NCBI GenBank assembly: GCA_024427125.1
Contig: JAKSVN010000006.1
Span: 1-41,575, forward strand
Direction of reading: 5' to 3'
From: Mycoplasmoidaceae bacterium
GTDB taxonomy: Bacteria > Bacillota_I > Bacilli_A > Mycoplasmatales > Mycoplasmoidaceae
DNA length: 41,575 nt
In this document: positions 9,762 through 21,075 of the stretch, in pieces
How positions within the stretch are numbered: the first letter of the stretch is position 1
Layout of the letters: each line of letters begins with the position of its first letter
Translations under genes and position numbers: made by a program
The notes under the pieces: model-generated
The model's input: the letters and a program-made list of their open reading frames with translations, nothing else
The model's database searches: none
What the model was told of the DNA's origin: nothing

Positions 9762-10480
9762 ATGAGAGAGATAGTAACTAAAATAGTTAAGAACAAACAA
9801 ATAGCACCAAATGTTTATGAATTAGTGCTCAAGGGTGATGTTAAGGATTGCAATAGACCTGGAACATTTGTTCATGTTCAAATAGATGGATATTATTTAC
9901 GTAGACCAATATCTATTTGCAACATTAAGGGTAATGAATTAACTTTACTATACAAAATCTTAGGACATGGTACAGATAAACTATCTAGAACTAAAGGAAG
10001 TTTAAATATCTTAACAAACTTGGGAACTGGATACAACCTAAAGAACGCTAAGAAGCATACACTATTAATAGGTGGTGGAATAGGTATTCCTCCTTTATAC
10101 CTATTAGCTAAAGAACTAATTAAAAAAGGTATTGAGGTAACAATAATAATGGCCTTCAATACTAAAAAAGAAATGTTCTATGTAAATGAATTTAAAAAAC
10201 TAGGAGCAAATGTAATAGTAACTACTATAGATGGAAGTTATGGTATTAAAGGTGTTTGCACAGATGCAATGAAAAACCTTAAATATGATTACTTATATAC
10301 ATGTGGACCAATGCCAATGTTAAAAGCTATTTATAACTTTACCAAAGGTATGGGTGAATATTCTCTAGAAGAAAGAATGGGTTGTGGAACTGGAACATGT
10401 ATGGGTTGCACACTAGAAACTAGAAGTGGTCCAAAACAAATATGTAAACATGGTCCAGTCTTTCCTGGGAAGGAGCTACT

Positions 10481-10484
<4 letters not shown>
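9762..10484 (+). CDS. pyrK: Dihydroorotate dehydrogenase electron-transfer subunit
   Basis: PyrK carries FAD and a [2Fe-2S] cluster and passes electrons from dihydroorotate oxidation in PyrD to NAD+. The 240-residue protein shows the flavin-binding YYLRRPISICN, the nucleotide-binding LLIGGGIGIPPLYLL, and a C-terminal cysteine cluster (GCGTGTCMGCTLE, then ICKHGPVF). Its four Cys match the family's cluster ligands. It lies one base after pyrC and overlaps pyrD by four bases (ATGA). That coupling is expected for a stable class 1B PyrD2PyrK2 complex. The NAD-linked class needs no respiratory chain, which fits a fermenting Mollicute. Confidence 0.92.
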
Positions 10485-11391
<907 letters not shown>

Positions 11392-11392
<1 letters not shown>

Positions 11393-12090
11393 TGGGAAAA
11401 GATGTAATAATTGCTTGTGACTTTCCAAACAAAATAGAAGCATTAAACTTTCTAGATTTATTTATTAAGGAAAAACCATTTGTAAAAATAGGAATGGAAT
11501 TATTCTATAGTGCTGGTCCAAGCTTCTTGAAGGAATTAAAAAGAAGAGGCCACAAAATCTTCTTGGATTTAAAACTATATGACATTCCTAACACAATTAG
11601 AAGATGTTCTAAAGTTTTATCATATCAATATGTTGATATGTTTAGTATCCATGCAAGTGGAACTCAAGCAATGATGAAAGCTGCTATGGAAGGAGCAACT
11701 AGAGAAGATGGCAAACATCCATTAGTAATTGCCATAACTCAATTAACATCAACAGATCAACAAAGCATGGAAAGTGATATTCTAATTCATGAACCAATTG
11801 ATAAAGTTGTTATGCACTATGCTAAATTAGCTAAGTCAAGCAAGTTAAACGGTGTTGTGTGTTCAGCTATGGAAGCACAAAAAGTTCATAAAGTTTGTGG
11901 AAAAAAATTCTTAACTGTAACGCCAGGTATTCGTTTTGATATGAAGAATAAGGGTGATCAAAAACGTGTTATGACACCAGCACAAGCTAAAAAAGCAGGA
12001 TCTGACTACATAGTAGTAGGTAGACCTATTACACAAGCAAAAGATCCTGTAGCTATGTATAAGAAATGTTTAAAGGCATTTGTTGGATAG
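11392..12090 (+). CDS. pyrF: Orotidine 5'-phosphate decarboxylase
   Basis: PyrF decarboxylates OMP to UMP, the last step of the pathway. The 232-residue protein begins VIIACDFPN, then shows KIGMELFY and the catalytic charged network FLDLKLYDIPNT (Asp-x-Lys-x-x-Asp). It ends with the phosphate-binding region VTPGIRF and YIVVGRPIT. Length is normal for the compact bacterial form. A GGAGG-type ribosome site inside the pyrD end serves it, and it overlaps pyrD by one base. pyrE follows 9 bases after its stop. Confidence 0.93.
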
Positions 12091-12099
12091 GAGAATAAT

Positions 12100-12747
12100 A
12101 TGGATAGAAAACAATTACAAGAATTAATAGCAGAAGACTTATTAGGCATTAAGGCTGTGTTCCTAAATCCTAATGAACCATTTACATGAGCAAGTGGTAT
12201 TAAGAGTCCAATCTATTGTGATAACAGATTAACATTATCTGATTTAAAAGTAAGAGCAGATATTGAAAATGGTTTGGCACAAATGATTAAAGAAGAATAC
12301 CCAGAGGTTGAAATTGTTGTTGGAACATCAACAGCAGGAATTCCTCATGCTGCTATTGTTGGACATTTAATGCAACTCCCTATGGGATACTGTAGATCCA
12401 GCAGTAAAGATCATGGTAGAAAAAATAGAATTGAAGGAAAAGTTCCAAAAGGTTCTAAGGTTGTTGTAATAGAAGACTTAGTATCAACGGGTGGTTCTTG
12501 TCTAGATGTTGCAAAACATTTAAGAGAATGTGGAATCCATGTTTTAGGTGTTGCTTCAATCTTCACATATGGAATGAAAAGAAGTATAGAAGGATTTAAA
12601 GAAGCTAACCTAAAGAATGTTTCACTAACTAACTTTGATGTAATAGTGGATATAGCAGCAAAAGAAGGATATATAAAGGAGGCAGATAAGAAAAAACTTA
12701 TTGCTTTCAGAAACAATCCACAAGATGAAAGCTGAATTAAGGAGTAA
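12100..12747 (+). CDS. pyrE: Orotate phosphoribosyltransferase
   Basis: PyrE joins orotate to PRPP, giving OMP. The full frame runs from ATG 12100 (GATAGGAGAATAAT upstream) through two TGA-Trp codons, at 12187-12189 and 12733-12735, to TAA at 12745-12747, giving 215 residues. Motifs are [16 protein letters not shown] near the N-terminus, the flexible loop HGRKNRIEG and the PRPP signature [13 protein letters not shown]. Reading TGA as stop would lose both ends. Its stop lies two bases before the pyrB ATG. Confidence 0.93.
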
Positions 12748-12749
12748 TT

Positions 12750-13862
12750 ATGAGAAGTTTAATAGATATTAAAGATTTATCCATAAAAGAAATTGATGAT
12801 CTTATTAAAAGAGCATTACATATTATTGGACATAAACAACAATATGCTCACGTTTGTGATGGAAAGAAAATAGCCACATTATTCTATGAACCATCAACAA
12901 GAACAAGATTAAGCTTTACATCTGCTATGCTTGAACTTGGTGGAACTGTAATTGGGTTTAGTGATGCAACATCATCAAGCGTGGCTAAAGGTGAAAGTGT
13001 TGCAGATACTTGCAAAACAGTAAGTAACTTTGCTGATATTATAGCAATGCGTCATCCAAAGGATGGTTCAGCATTATCTGGTTCATTCGCAACAGACATT
13101 CCTTTAATTAATGCTGGTGATGGAGTTCACTGCCACCCAACACAAACATTAACAGACCTTTTAACAATCTATCGAGAAAAAGGAAGATTAAATAATTTAA
13201 CAATTGGTATGTGTGGTGATCTTAAATATGGAAGAACGGTTCACTCACTAACAATGGCAATGTCAAGATATAAAGGCATTAAACTTGTTTTAATTTCACC
13301 AGAAGAATTAAAAATGCCATCTCATGTTATACATGACATCATTAAGAAAAACAAAATGCCATACAAAGAAGTTAGCAAACTAGAAGGCAATTTAAAAGAT
13401 CTAGATATTCTTTATATGACTAGAATTCAAAGAGAAAGATTCTTTGACCCTAAAGAATATGAAAGATTAAAAGATAGTTATGTCTTAACTGTAGACAAAT
13501 TAAAAGAAGCAAAGAAAGACATGGCAATTCTTCACCCGCTTCCAAGAGTTAATGAAATTGAAGTAGCTGTTGATAAGGATCCAAGAGCAGCATACTTCAG
13601 ACAAACTCTTAATGGTAAATATATAAGAATGGCTCTTATTCTACAATTACTTGAATGAGCTAAACAAAAAGCTAAACGTGATTACTATTATGATGGTACT
13701 AAAGCAAGATATGATTTAGTATGTAAAAACCCTAGATGTATCTCTAGTATAGAACAAGGCCACAAACACATCTTTATACCAACAAATAAAAAAGGTATAT
13801 GAAAATGTGTCTACTGTGAGATGGAAGTTGATTTAAGAAAAAAGAACAAAAAAAGAACGTAA
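12750..13862 (+). CDS. pyrB: Aspartate carbamoyltransferase with C-terminal PyrI-like zinc domain
   Basis: PyrB condenses carbamoyl phosphate with aspartate. Residues 1-302 are a complete catalytic chain, with the carbamoyl-phosphate loop PSTRTRLSF, the second-domain loop [11 protein letters not shown], and HPLPRVNEI. The frame then passes TGA 13656-13658 (Trp303) and continues 67 residues. This tail contains C325-x4-C330-x22-C353-x2-C356 (VCKNPRCIS, then KCVYCE). The spacing and flanking residues match the zinc domain of the PyrI regulatory chain. The nucleotide-binding half of PyrI is absent. In E. coli the zinc domain holds the catalytic chains to the regulatory chains. Full PyrB-PyrI fusions are known, for instance in Thermotoga. 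It is last in the pyr operon. Confidence 0.93.
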
Positions 13863-13892
13863 GCTCTTTTGTTGTATTTATTAGATCGGGCT

Positions 13893-13898
13893 TATAAT
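13893..13898 (+). promoter_or_regulatory. -10 box for the lipoprotein gene
   Basis: TATAAT lies 17 bases upstream of the ATG, with a strong GGAAGGAG ribosome site at 13902-13909. An imperfect hairpin with T run at about 13850-13872 may end the pyr operon just before it. Confidence 0.6.
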
Positions 13899-13915
13899 TA
13901 TGGAAGGAGATTTTT

Positions 13916-14575
13916 ATGAAAAACAAATTAATGAAATTTATATTACCAGCTATAGGTTTAACAGCAATTGTTGGACCGGCCACTATTTTGTCAAGCTGCA
14001 ATAATGGCAAAGAGCCAGGCCCAACCCCAGAGCCAACAATAAATGTAGAGTTTGACGGTGAATCTGAACAAGTTCAAGCACAGTTGATTTCGGAAGAAAA
14101 AACAGAAGAAAACTATAATATGTATTTTTCAAGTCACTATGCATTGGATGTAGCTGGAGTATCAGTTAAAACTGATGGAGAGTACAAAAAATTAGAAGAT
14201 GGCGCGTATGACTTCGATGAAGAAGAAGACTCAATCCCAGGCCAATTTAAATGATCCATATACATTGATGATGTTTCCTTAATGGAAGATGTAACTGATA
14301 TTAAAATTACTGTGGAATTTTTACCATATTTAACGATTAATTGTGGTGAATACACTCCATTGGCTACTGGCGAATGATCTGGAGATAAAACAACTTATGT
14401 ATGAACTATCAGTACTTTAAGCAAAACATTGACTGTTACAAATGTTAAAGATGAACAAGGCGATTTAACCGAAGGTTCTGATTATACTTTTGAAACGTTA
14501 CCATTCTTCAAATACACATTAACTGTAAATGCGGAACATGCAAATATTGTAACTTTAACTGGCACACTAAGTTAA
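13916..14575 (+). CDS. Lipoprotein of unknown function
   Basis: The 219-residue protein starts with a lysine-rich N-terminus, a hydrophobic stretch and the lipobox LSSC near residue 28. A proline-rich linker (GPTPEPT) follows. These mark export and lipid anchoring at the outer face of the membrane. TGA codons at 14252-14254 and two later positions are Trp. The mature part is acidic (FDEEEDS) and appears beta-rich, but I recognise no enzyme or binding domain. It has its own promoter, ribosome site and terminator, so it is monocistronic and not part of the pyr operon. Confidence 0.85.
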
Positions 14576-14604
14576 TAAAAAAGAGCATAAGCTCTTTTTT
14601 TATT
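14574..14604. terminator. Bidirectional terminator between the lipoprotein gene and guaC
   Basis: Arms AAAAAAGAGC and GCTCTTTTTT surround ATAA, with T runs on both strands. It lies between convergent genes and overlaps both stop codons. Confidence 0.85.
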
Positions 14605-15718
14605 ATCTGTTATAAGAATTTTGTGCTTCAGTTGTCATTAAACGATATTCATCAAATTCTTTAACATCTTTTAATGTTCTACATTCTGTATAACTCATTG
14701 CAGAAGTGAAATAAGCTATAAAGTTTTCAGTTCATCCTTCAATAGTATATGAAATTGGAATTTCTTTTACTACACCTTCTGATGTTTTAAATAAGCAGTT
14801 TTCAATACAATTAGCATTTGCAATTTCTTTTTGAGCTTTCTTAGTGCTCATACCGTAGAAGATCTTTTTGTAATCAAATAGATCTGGTCTAAATAGGAAA
14901 TTGTCATGTTTATCAATATTGTGTCAATTTGCTTTTAGATCTTCATCAGTTTTTAATTTAGATCATCTTTCACCAGGAGCTTCTCATGTTTGACTAAAAA
15001 TTCTTCCACACATTACATAGTCAGCACCTAAGAACAAGGCTTTTATGATGTAATCATAGTTTTTCATTCCACCATCAGCAACAATCATTGCGGGTTTAGG
15101 TGATTTGTTTAATTTGTAAGATTGCATCATTTGTTTTTGAATCTTCTTGCATCCTAGAATTAAACTTCCCATTGGATAGAAGATTCCTGTATTGCTTGCT
15201 GTTAAACAGCCAGAACCGCCACCAATGCCAACTCTAATATAGTCAGCGCCAGCTTCAGATAAATATCTAAATGTTACTGGGTTTGCAATGTTACCACACA
15301 TAATAACAATCTTATTGTTATAAATCTTTTTAAGATTTCTAATGGTGTCTTGCATTGACTTCATGTGACCATTTGCTATATCAATTAAAATTCCAAATGA
15401 TTTAAGTTTTTTTAGCTTAGCAGCATTTTTAATAAAATAATTGTTTGCCTCAGATAAGCTAATAGCAATCATATATTTTGACATTAGTTTTAATCTTTTT
15501 TGGAAACTAATGTTTCTAGGAATAATAACATTAATTTTATTCTTTGAATATATTTCTGCAGATTCTTCATCAACTACCGAACTCATTGGTGCAGTAAATA
15601 ATGGAAGCATTTTTCCTTGATATGGGTTGCATTCAGAACGTGAATTAATTGTTGTGAATGGACGAGGATAAATTGCTACTTCTCTTATTCCAAATAATTT
15701 AGTATCTTTATAACTCAT
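14603..15718 (-). CDS. guaC: GMP reductase (IMPDH/GMPR family)
   Basis: GMP reductase converts GMP to IMP with NADPH. The 371-residue protein has INSRSEC at 24-30, the substrate region LIDIANGH, CGNIANP, ADYIRVGIGGGSGC with the expected active-site Cys171, the phosphate-site stretch MIVADGGM, and IFYGMSTKKAQ. The INSRSEC and FYGMS motifs fit GuaC better than IMP dehydrogenase, and there are no CBS domains. After the Cys the usual TTR is replaced by LTA, so substrate detail is less certain. The last third is visible only with TGA at 14984-14986 as Trp. TAAGGAG lies before ATG 15718. It probably serves purine salvage. Confidence 0.8.
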
Positions 15719-15755
15719 AAGTTCTCCTTAAAGTTATTGTTTCAAACAACAACTT

Positions 15756-15761
15756 ATTATA
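15756..15761 (-). promoter_or_regulatory. -10 box for guaC
   Basis: The minus strand reads TATAAT here, giving a leader of about 30 bases. The leader contains the palindrome TTGTTTGAAACAA just before the ribosome site. Confidence 0.55.
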
Positions 15762-15786
15762 CAAGAAAGAGCAAAATTATTGTTCT

Positions 15787-16878
15787 TTATATACTATTCA
15801 ATTTAACACACTTATCAAGAATATGTTTTTTAACTGGTTTATATACTTGTTCAGCAGCTATTCCTATAAGGAAAGCACCCACATAGCAAAGAATACCAAA
15901 TACTCATAATCACCATGTTTGATCATATAAACTAGTATCATGTTGTGAGAATACAATTAGAAATTTAACTCATGCACCATGAGCAGTATATATAACAAAT
16001 GAATATTTGCGACACCATGATGTAACTGGTTTAGGTATTGCAACAGTTCTAGACAAATAACCAATCTTCATAAACATCATTAAAAAGAAGACAAAGAATA
16101 AAATTACGACAATATAGTCTACATATGTTACTGGGAACATAATTATCAAACAAAAGCACGCAATCCCAACACAAGCAGTAAAAATTGAACTAATTATTTG
16201 CAAAGCAATATGCGGTTGTTTGGTATTAACTTTTGTTCATACTCAATAAATAAATATGCCTAAGCTAGTACCTCCCATTGATCTCAAAAAGCCACGCACT
16301 ATAGGCAAAATTTGTGACAAGTTTTTGGGGTCAGTTGGTTTTGTAAAACAAACAAATGGTGGCCAAACAAAATACATAATAAGGAAACAAGCTACACCTA
16401 TAAAAAAGCAGCTAAACATAAATTTGCTCTTACCTTTTTGCACTAGCAAATATAATAACCCACTAGATATAAACATGAACCACATAAACCATGATTCTCA
16501 AATAACACCTGTTATGGGTGGTGTAAATGGTTTCATATAAATTAACGATGCAATACCAAAAGTAACTAGTGCAAACAAAATGGCAATAATAAATCTAGGC
16601 AAATAACTCCAAATTTTTCTTCATGTATATCTATAAAACTTAGTTGAATTTGGTTCCGTTGCCTTTTTAGCCACAAAAAAACCAGTAATAATGTAAAAAG
16701 CTTCACAAGCTATATAACCTGGGGCTTCATTATGACCTATCTTATATTCAAAAAATTTAGGTCAAGTGTGTGTGGTAATAATAAGAATCAACAAAATGAT
16801 TCTGGTAATATCAATCAAATCTCATGTTTTGGAAACTTGTTGATCATTAGTTTGATTAGAAATCAATGTGTTTGACAT
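15787..16878 (-). CDS. Acyltransferase-3 family membrane protein
   Basis: The 363-residue protein runs from ATG 16878-16876 to TAA at 15789-15787 with several TGA-Trp codons. It has about ten hydrophobic segments. The start resembles PF01757 acyltransferase 3: DLIDITRIILLI with THTW in the first helix, then a glycine-containing segment (IITGFFVAKKA) and the basic RKIWSYLPRF. Members move acyl groups onto cell-surface or secreted molecules, usually sugars. No SGNH domain follows, unlike OatA. The substrate here is unknown; a glycolipid or capsule-type glycan is possible because Mollicutes lack peptidoglycan. guaC downstream has its own promoter. Confidence 0.7.
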
Positions 16879-16881
16879 TAT

Positions 16882-16916
16882 ATTATAATTGTAATGTAAT
16901 ATAAGGTATTTATAAA
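16882..16916. promoter_or_regulatory. Compact divergent promoter region, acyltransferase and CofE-like gene
   Basis: Only 43 bases separate the two ATG codons. On the minus strand TATAAT (16887-16882) and TACAAT (16893-16888) are candidate -10 boxes. On the plus strand TATAAG (16900-16905) and TATAAA (16911-16916) are candidates. Neither gene has a Shine-Dalgarno sequence, so both transcripts are probably leaderless. Confidence 0.5.
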
Positions 16917-16921
16917 TAATT

Positions 16922-18103
16922 ATGAAAGATTTTGGAGTTATTTCTAGAGGTTTAATTATGCCTCTAGTACAAGAAGGTGATGACCTTGCTAAAATTGTGT
17001 CTAATCAAGTTATTAGTTTACACAAAAAGCATGCTATCACACTTCAAACAAAAGATGTTTTAGCTATAACTGAATCTGTTGTCGCTAGAACCCAAGGTAA
17101 CTATGCTAAGTTATCTGATATAAGTGATTGTATATTCAAACAATTTAAAAATCAAGAAATTGGTATATGTTTTCCAATATTATCTAGAAATAGATTTGTT
17201 AACCTATTAAAGGGGCTAACCAAACATGCAAAAAAAGTGTATTTACAATTATCTTTTCCTTCTGATGAGGTTGGAAATCACTTTGTAACAGAACAAGACT
17301 TATTTGACAAAAGAGTCAACACATCTGATTCATTCACAGAAAAGGAATTTAGAAAATTATTTCCTGACATTAAACATAAGTTTACTGGGATTGACTATAT
17401 TGATTTATACAAAGAAGCAGTTGGAAAAAAGTGTGAAATCATTTTAAGCAACAATCCATGTGAACTTTTAAAATATACAAAGAATATTATTGCAGCCAAT
17501 ATCCATGATAGATTTATTACTAAAGCAATAATCTTAAAAAAAGATCCTAGAGCTAAAGTAATGCTATTAAGTGATATCTTAGTAAAATCCAATAAAGGAT
17601 CTGGTTTTAACAAAGATTATGGAATTTTAGGATCTAACTTTTCTACAGATAACAAAATTAAACTGTTCCCAAGAAATTGTTTTGAATTTGTAAAGAAAGT
17701 TCAATCACTTATATATAAAGGTACAAAAGTAAAAATTGAAGTAATGGTGTATGGTGATGGTGCTTTTAAAGACCCTGTTGGTAAAATTTGAGAATTAGCT
17801 GACCCTGTTGTTTCTCCAGGCTATACATCTGGTTTAATTGGCACGCCAAATGAATTAAAGCTAAAGATGTACATTGACAATGCTAAAAATCAAAAGGATA
17901 AAAATAAGTTATTACAAGAGGTAACGGGTAATATTAAGAATAAAGGTAAGAACTTGGTTGGTACTAAAACAGCTTTGGGAACCACACCAAGACAATTAAC
18001 TGACTTACTAGGTAGTTTATCGGACCTAACTAGTGGTTCAGGTGACAAAGGAACACCTGTAGTTCTAATTCAAAACTACTTTAAAAACTACACAGATAAA
18101 TAA
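16922..18103 (+). CDS. CofE-like gamma-glutamyl ligase family protein
   Basis: The 393-residue protein resembles the F420-0:gamma-glutamyl ligase (CofE/FbiB) family: LIMPLVQEGDDL at the start, DVLAITESVVARTQGNY, then late motifs VMVYGDGAFKDPVGKIW, LADPVVSPGYTSGL and GDKGTPVVLIQNYF. TGA at 17789-17791 is Trp. CofE adds glutamates to coenzyme F420, which is not expected in Mollicutes. Homologues outside F420 producers, notably in Chlamydia, have been linked to folate polyglutamylation. That is the most plausible role here, but it is inference. It is longer than CofE of archaea, which is about 250 residues. It is monocistronic. Confidence 0.75.
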
Positions 18104-18129
18104 AAAAGAGCTCTTTCGCTCTTTTTATT
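18099..18129. terminator. Bidirectional terminator between the CofE-like gene and the polysaccharide lyase
   Basis: Arms AATAAAAAAGAGC and GCTCTTTTTATT flank TCTTTC-type loop bases, with T runs on both strands. It overlaps the stop codons of both convergent genes. Confidence 0.8.
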
Positions 18130-20143
18130 TTTTGTCGATTACAGAATAGCCAATTTTATCTATTTGGTATGTCTGACTTTCATATGTGAAATGTCATGGT
18201 TCATAACATGCAACCGCTATTTTATCTCCAATATCTATTGCATGGATTTTATCATCATTGCATGCTACTTTGAAATTAAAGTCTTTAGTAGCATCCGGTT
18301 GAATAGAATATGCATATTTAGATGGGTCGTTTGATGAATAAGTAATTTGTAGGATATCAGTTGTTTTTCTATCATCCTCATCATATGATAATTTGTTTCT
18401 TTTTCAAGACCCAGTACGTGGTTGCTCTAATACTATAAACTTAGATGTGACATTAGAATTAATATTTTTGTATATAACGGGTCCGTGTGATACTAGTTGA
18501 TCACCATAATTTTTAACTTCACCAGTCTTAATACATTGTTCAACGGTTGTTGTAAACGTTTTTGCTGTGGCTCCCTCAAAATGAATATTTGATCCAAGGA
18601 TTGCCATACCTTTATTTGTAGCAAAACATGTAATAGTGTAGTGAAGTTTATCTTTTGGTAATTCATCCTCTGCCTCGGTTCCATTTCTATAACCATGATA
18701 TGCTTTTTGCATGCAGAAGGCCACTCCATCTGTTTCACCGCAAAAGAAAGGACCATCACAAATGGGTGCTTTAAAGTCGTGATCATTGTATTTTGCTAAT
18801 GCTTCATCATCTTCATCAATACAGGTTGTTCCAGGTAAGCGTGCATAGTTTCAAACTGGTGATATATCTTGATATTCACCACCAGTGTTCATTACTGATG
18901 TATTTGCCCCAAAACTAAAGTTATGCCCTAGTATATTCTCACTATTAGCTGTTTCTGAATTCACTAATGTATTAGTTACACCCTTGAAAGCAATATAAAC
19001 ACCGCTTCCTACATTCATAGTTATATACGACGAAACAGGAAAGCATTTTATCCCCTCAAAACTACTTTGGTTATTCTCTAGTTTTACTAAAAACTCCATA
19101 ATTTGGTCCATTTTTTCGCCACTCACTATCTTAGATAACAATCTATATAAATATACATTACCTAAATCTGTGCCTGTACCATCCACCATAGCGGCAGATT
19201 TTCTACTAAGAGCCCTGCCCATAACTAGATAATCAAATTGACCTTTGTGTGTTGTATATTTAATACCTTGTAAAATGTAGTTTACTAAAATATCTAACTT
19301 CTCTGCAGGTCATTTAAATTTTGTTTCTGCGAATGCAGATAATATTTTACATATGAATGTACTACCCTGTCTGCCATATCCACCATTGTATATTTCTCTT
19401 CCATGTTGGAAGAAAGTACCATCATGTTGAAATCCTTCTGGAGCGTCCAATTTAATCTCCTTAAGAAGATATTTAGTCATCATATTCATTTCTTTATTAT
19501 TGCGTAATAAAACAGCGGATTTTAATGTGATATCTGAATATCAAATTAAATTAGCTCCCGTGTATGTTCTAGTTTCTGGATTAAATAATAATGACCCTCG
19601 ATGAATAATTTCCATTAGTCTTTCTTGACCTCGTGGTGAAAGTCGATCAAAAATAATTAAAGCTAAATCACTTAAATCTCTTGGAACTCCAATAGTATTA
19701 AACCATCAATTCCAGTTTTTAAAATTATTAGCTATTCAAAAATATGTCAATTTTGTTGCTATATCTAATTTCTCTTCTTTTTCAATTTCATCATCTTCAT
19801 ATTTAATTGCACTAATAGCTATTTGCAATGAATATTGTATATGAAGGTGTGCTGGTCAAGTTGCATGGTCGCCGTCGAAATAATTAATATTTGTAAAACG
19901 ATATGTTTCATACTCTTTGTCAAGAGCACCAACAATAGTTACCGGTGTTAGTTCGGTTTTTATCTGTTCAGATGTCCAATCATCATATTTGCTTGCTGGT
20001 GCTGTATTAATCATGTCAGAGTAATAATTCTGTTTTATCACATCAAAATCAAATGAAGGTATGCTTTCTTTAGCACATGCAGCTAATGGTGTAAATGCAG
20101 TTACACCCGTTAATATCGGTAATATTAAAAATCTTTTTTTCAT
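18125..20143 (-). CDS. Polysaccharide lyase family 8 lipoprotein (hyaluronate/chondroitin lyase type)
   Basis: The 672-residue protein begins with a signal ending in the lipobox LAAC (Cys23), so it is a lipid-anchored surface enzyme. Family 8 motifs follow in order: NWNWWFNTIGVP (143-154), TGAN with candidate catalytic Asn198, HDGTFFQHGREIYNGGYG with His247 and Tyr256, GRALSRK, and near 400-440 NSENILGHNFSFGANTS, EYQDISPVW and RLPGTTC. Family 8 enzymes cleave hyaluronan, chondroitin or xanthan by beta-elimination. TGA is Trp at 19858-19856, 18853-18851 and 18406-18404 among others. Its ATG shares a base with the arcC stop, so it is the last gene of the arc operon. Substrate is inferred; a mucosal parasite would meet glycosaminoglycans. 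Confidence 0.85.
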
Positions 20144-21075
20144 TATTTTGTTATTACTGTACCTATCTTACCTTTTAAGGCATCAGTAACATCTTCTAAT
20201 CTAGCAATGATCGCCTTTCTATTTTTCCCATTAGAAACAAAATCAATAGCTGCTTGTACTTTTGGTAGCATACTACCAGCGGAGAATTGTTTATCATTAA
20301 TATAAGTCTTCATTTGCTTAACTGAAACTTCTCTAATTGGTCTTTCTTGTTGCGTTCCATAATTAATACATGCATTTGGAACATTAGTTAAAATAACTAG
20401 AATATCTGCATCAATTTGATCTGCAACTAATGAAGCAACGTAATCTTTATCAATGACACCATCTACTAGTTTATATTTTTTATCTTCAATAATGGTTGGA
20501 ATTCCACCTCCACCGCCACAAACTACAATTTTATGTTTCTTGACAGCTTCCTTAACACCTTCCATACACAACAAGGAAAGAGGTTGAGGACTAGGTACCA
20601 CTCGTCTAAATCCTTTATTTGGAATATTAACAAATTTAGCTCCCAGTGGGTTATGACTTATTGCATCCTTTTTAGTTGAATAATAAGGACCAACAGGTTT
20701 AGTTGGATTAGTAAAAGCTTTATCCAACTTATCCACAACTGTTTGAGTTAGGAAGTATATTACTTCCTTTTTTATGCCTTTTCACTTCAATTCATTGGCT
20801 AATGCATTCATTATATGTAAACCAATATAACCTTGACTCATTGCGCCAGATTCTGCAAAAGGCATAGCAGGTATTTTGGAATTAGCGGCATGAGCATAAT
20901 TAAATGCATTGAAAATGGCTCCTACTTGGGGACCGTTGCCATGACCAACAACCACATCATAACCTTGCTGTACTAATTTGACAACAATCTTTGCTGGTGT
21001 TTGAATTTTAACTATTTGTTCTTCGGGGGTATCGCCTAGTGCGTTACCACCTAATGCTATTACAATCTTAGACAT
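20143..21075 (-). CDS. arcC: Carbamate kinase
   Basis: ArcC transfers the phosphate of carbamoyl phosphate to ADP, the ATP-yielding last step of the arginine deiminase pathway. The 310-residue protein shows IVIALGGNALGD at the N-terminus, VVVGHGNGPQVG, FRRVVPSPQP, VVCGGGGGIPTI, and FSAGSMLPKVQAAI. TGA at 20739-20737 and nearby is Trp. Its ATG overlaps the arcB stop by one base, and its TAA overlaps the lyase ATG by one base. Tight coupling of all three is therefore visible. Confidence 0.94.

Noticed and set aside
14603..15718. IMP dehydrogenase (guaB)
   Set aside because: INSRSEC, FYGMS and the lack of CBS domains fit GMP reductase better, though the active-site loop is unusual.
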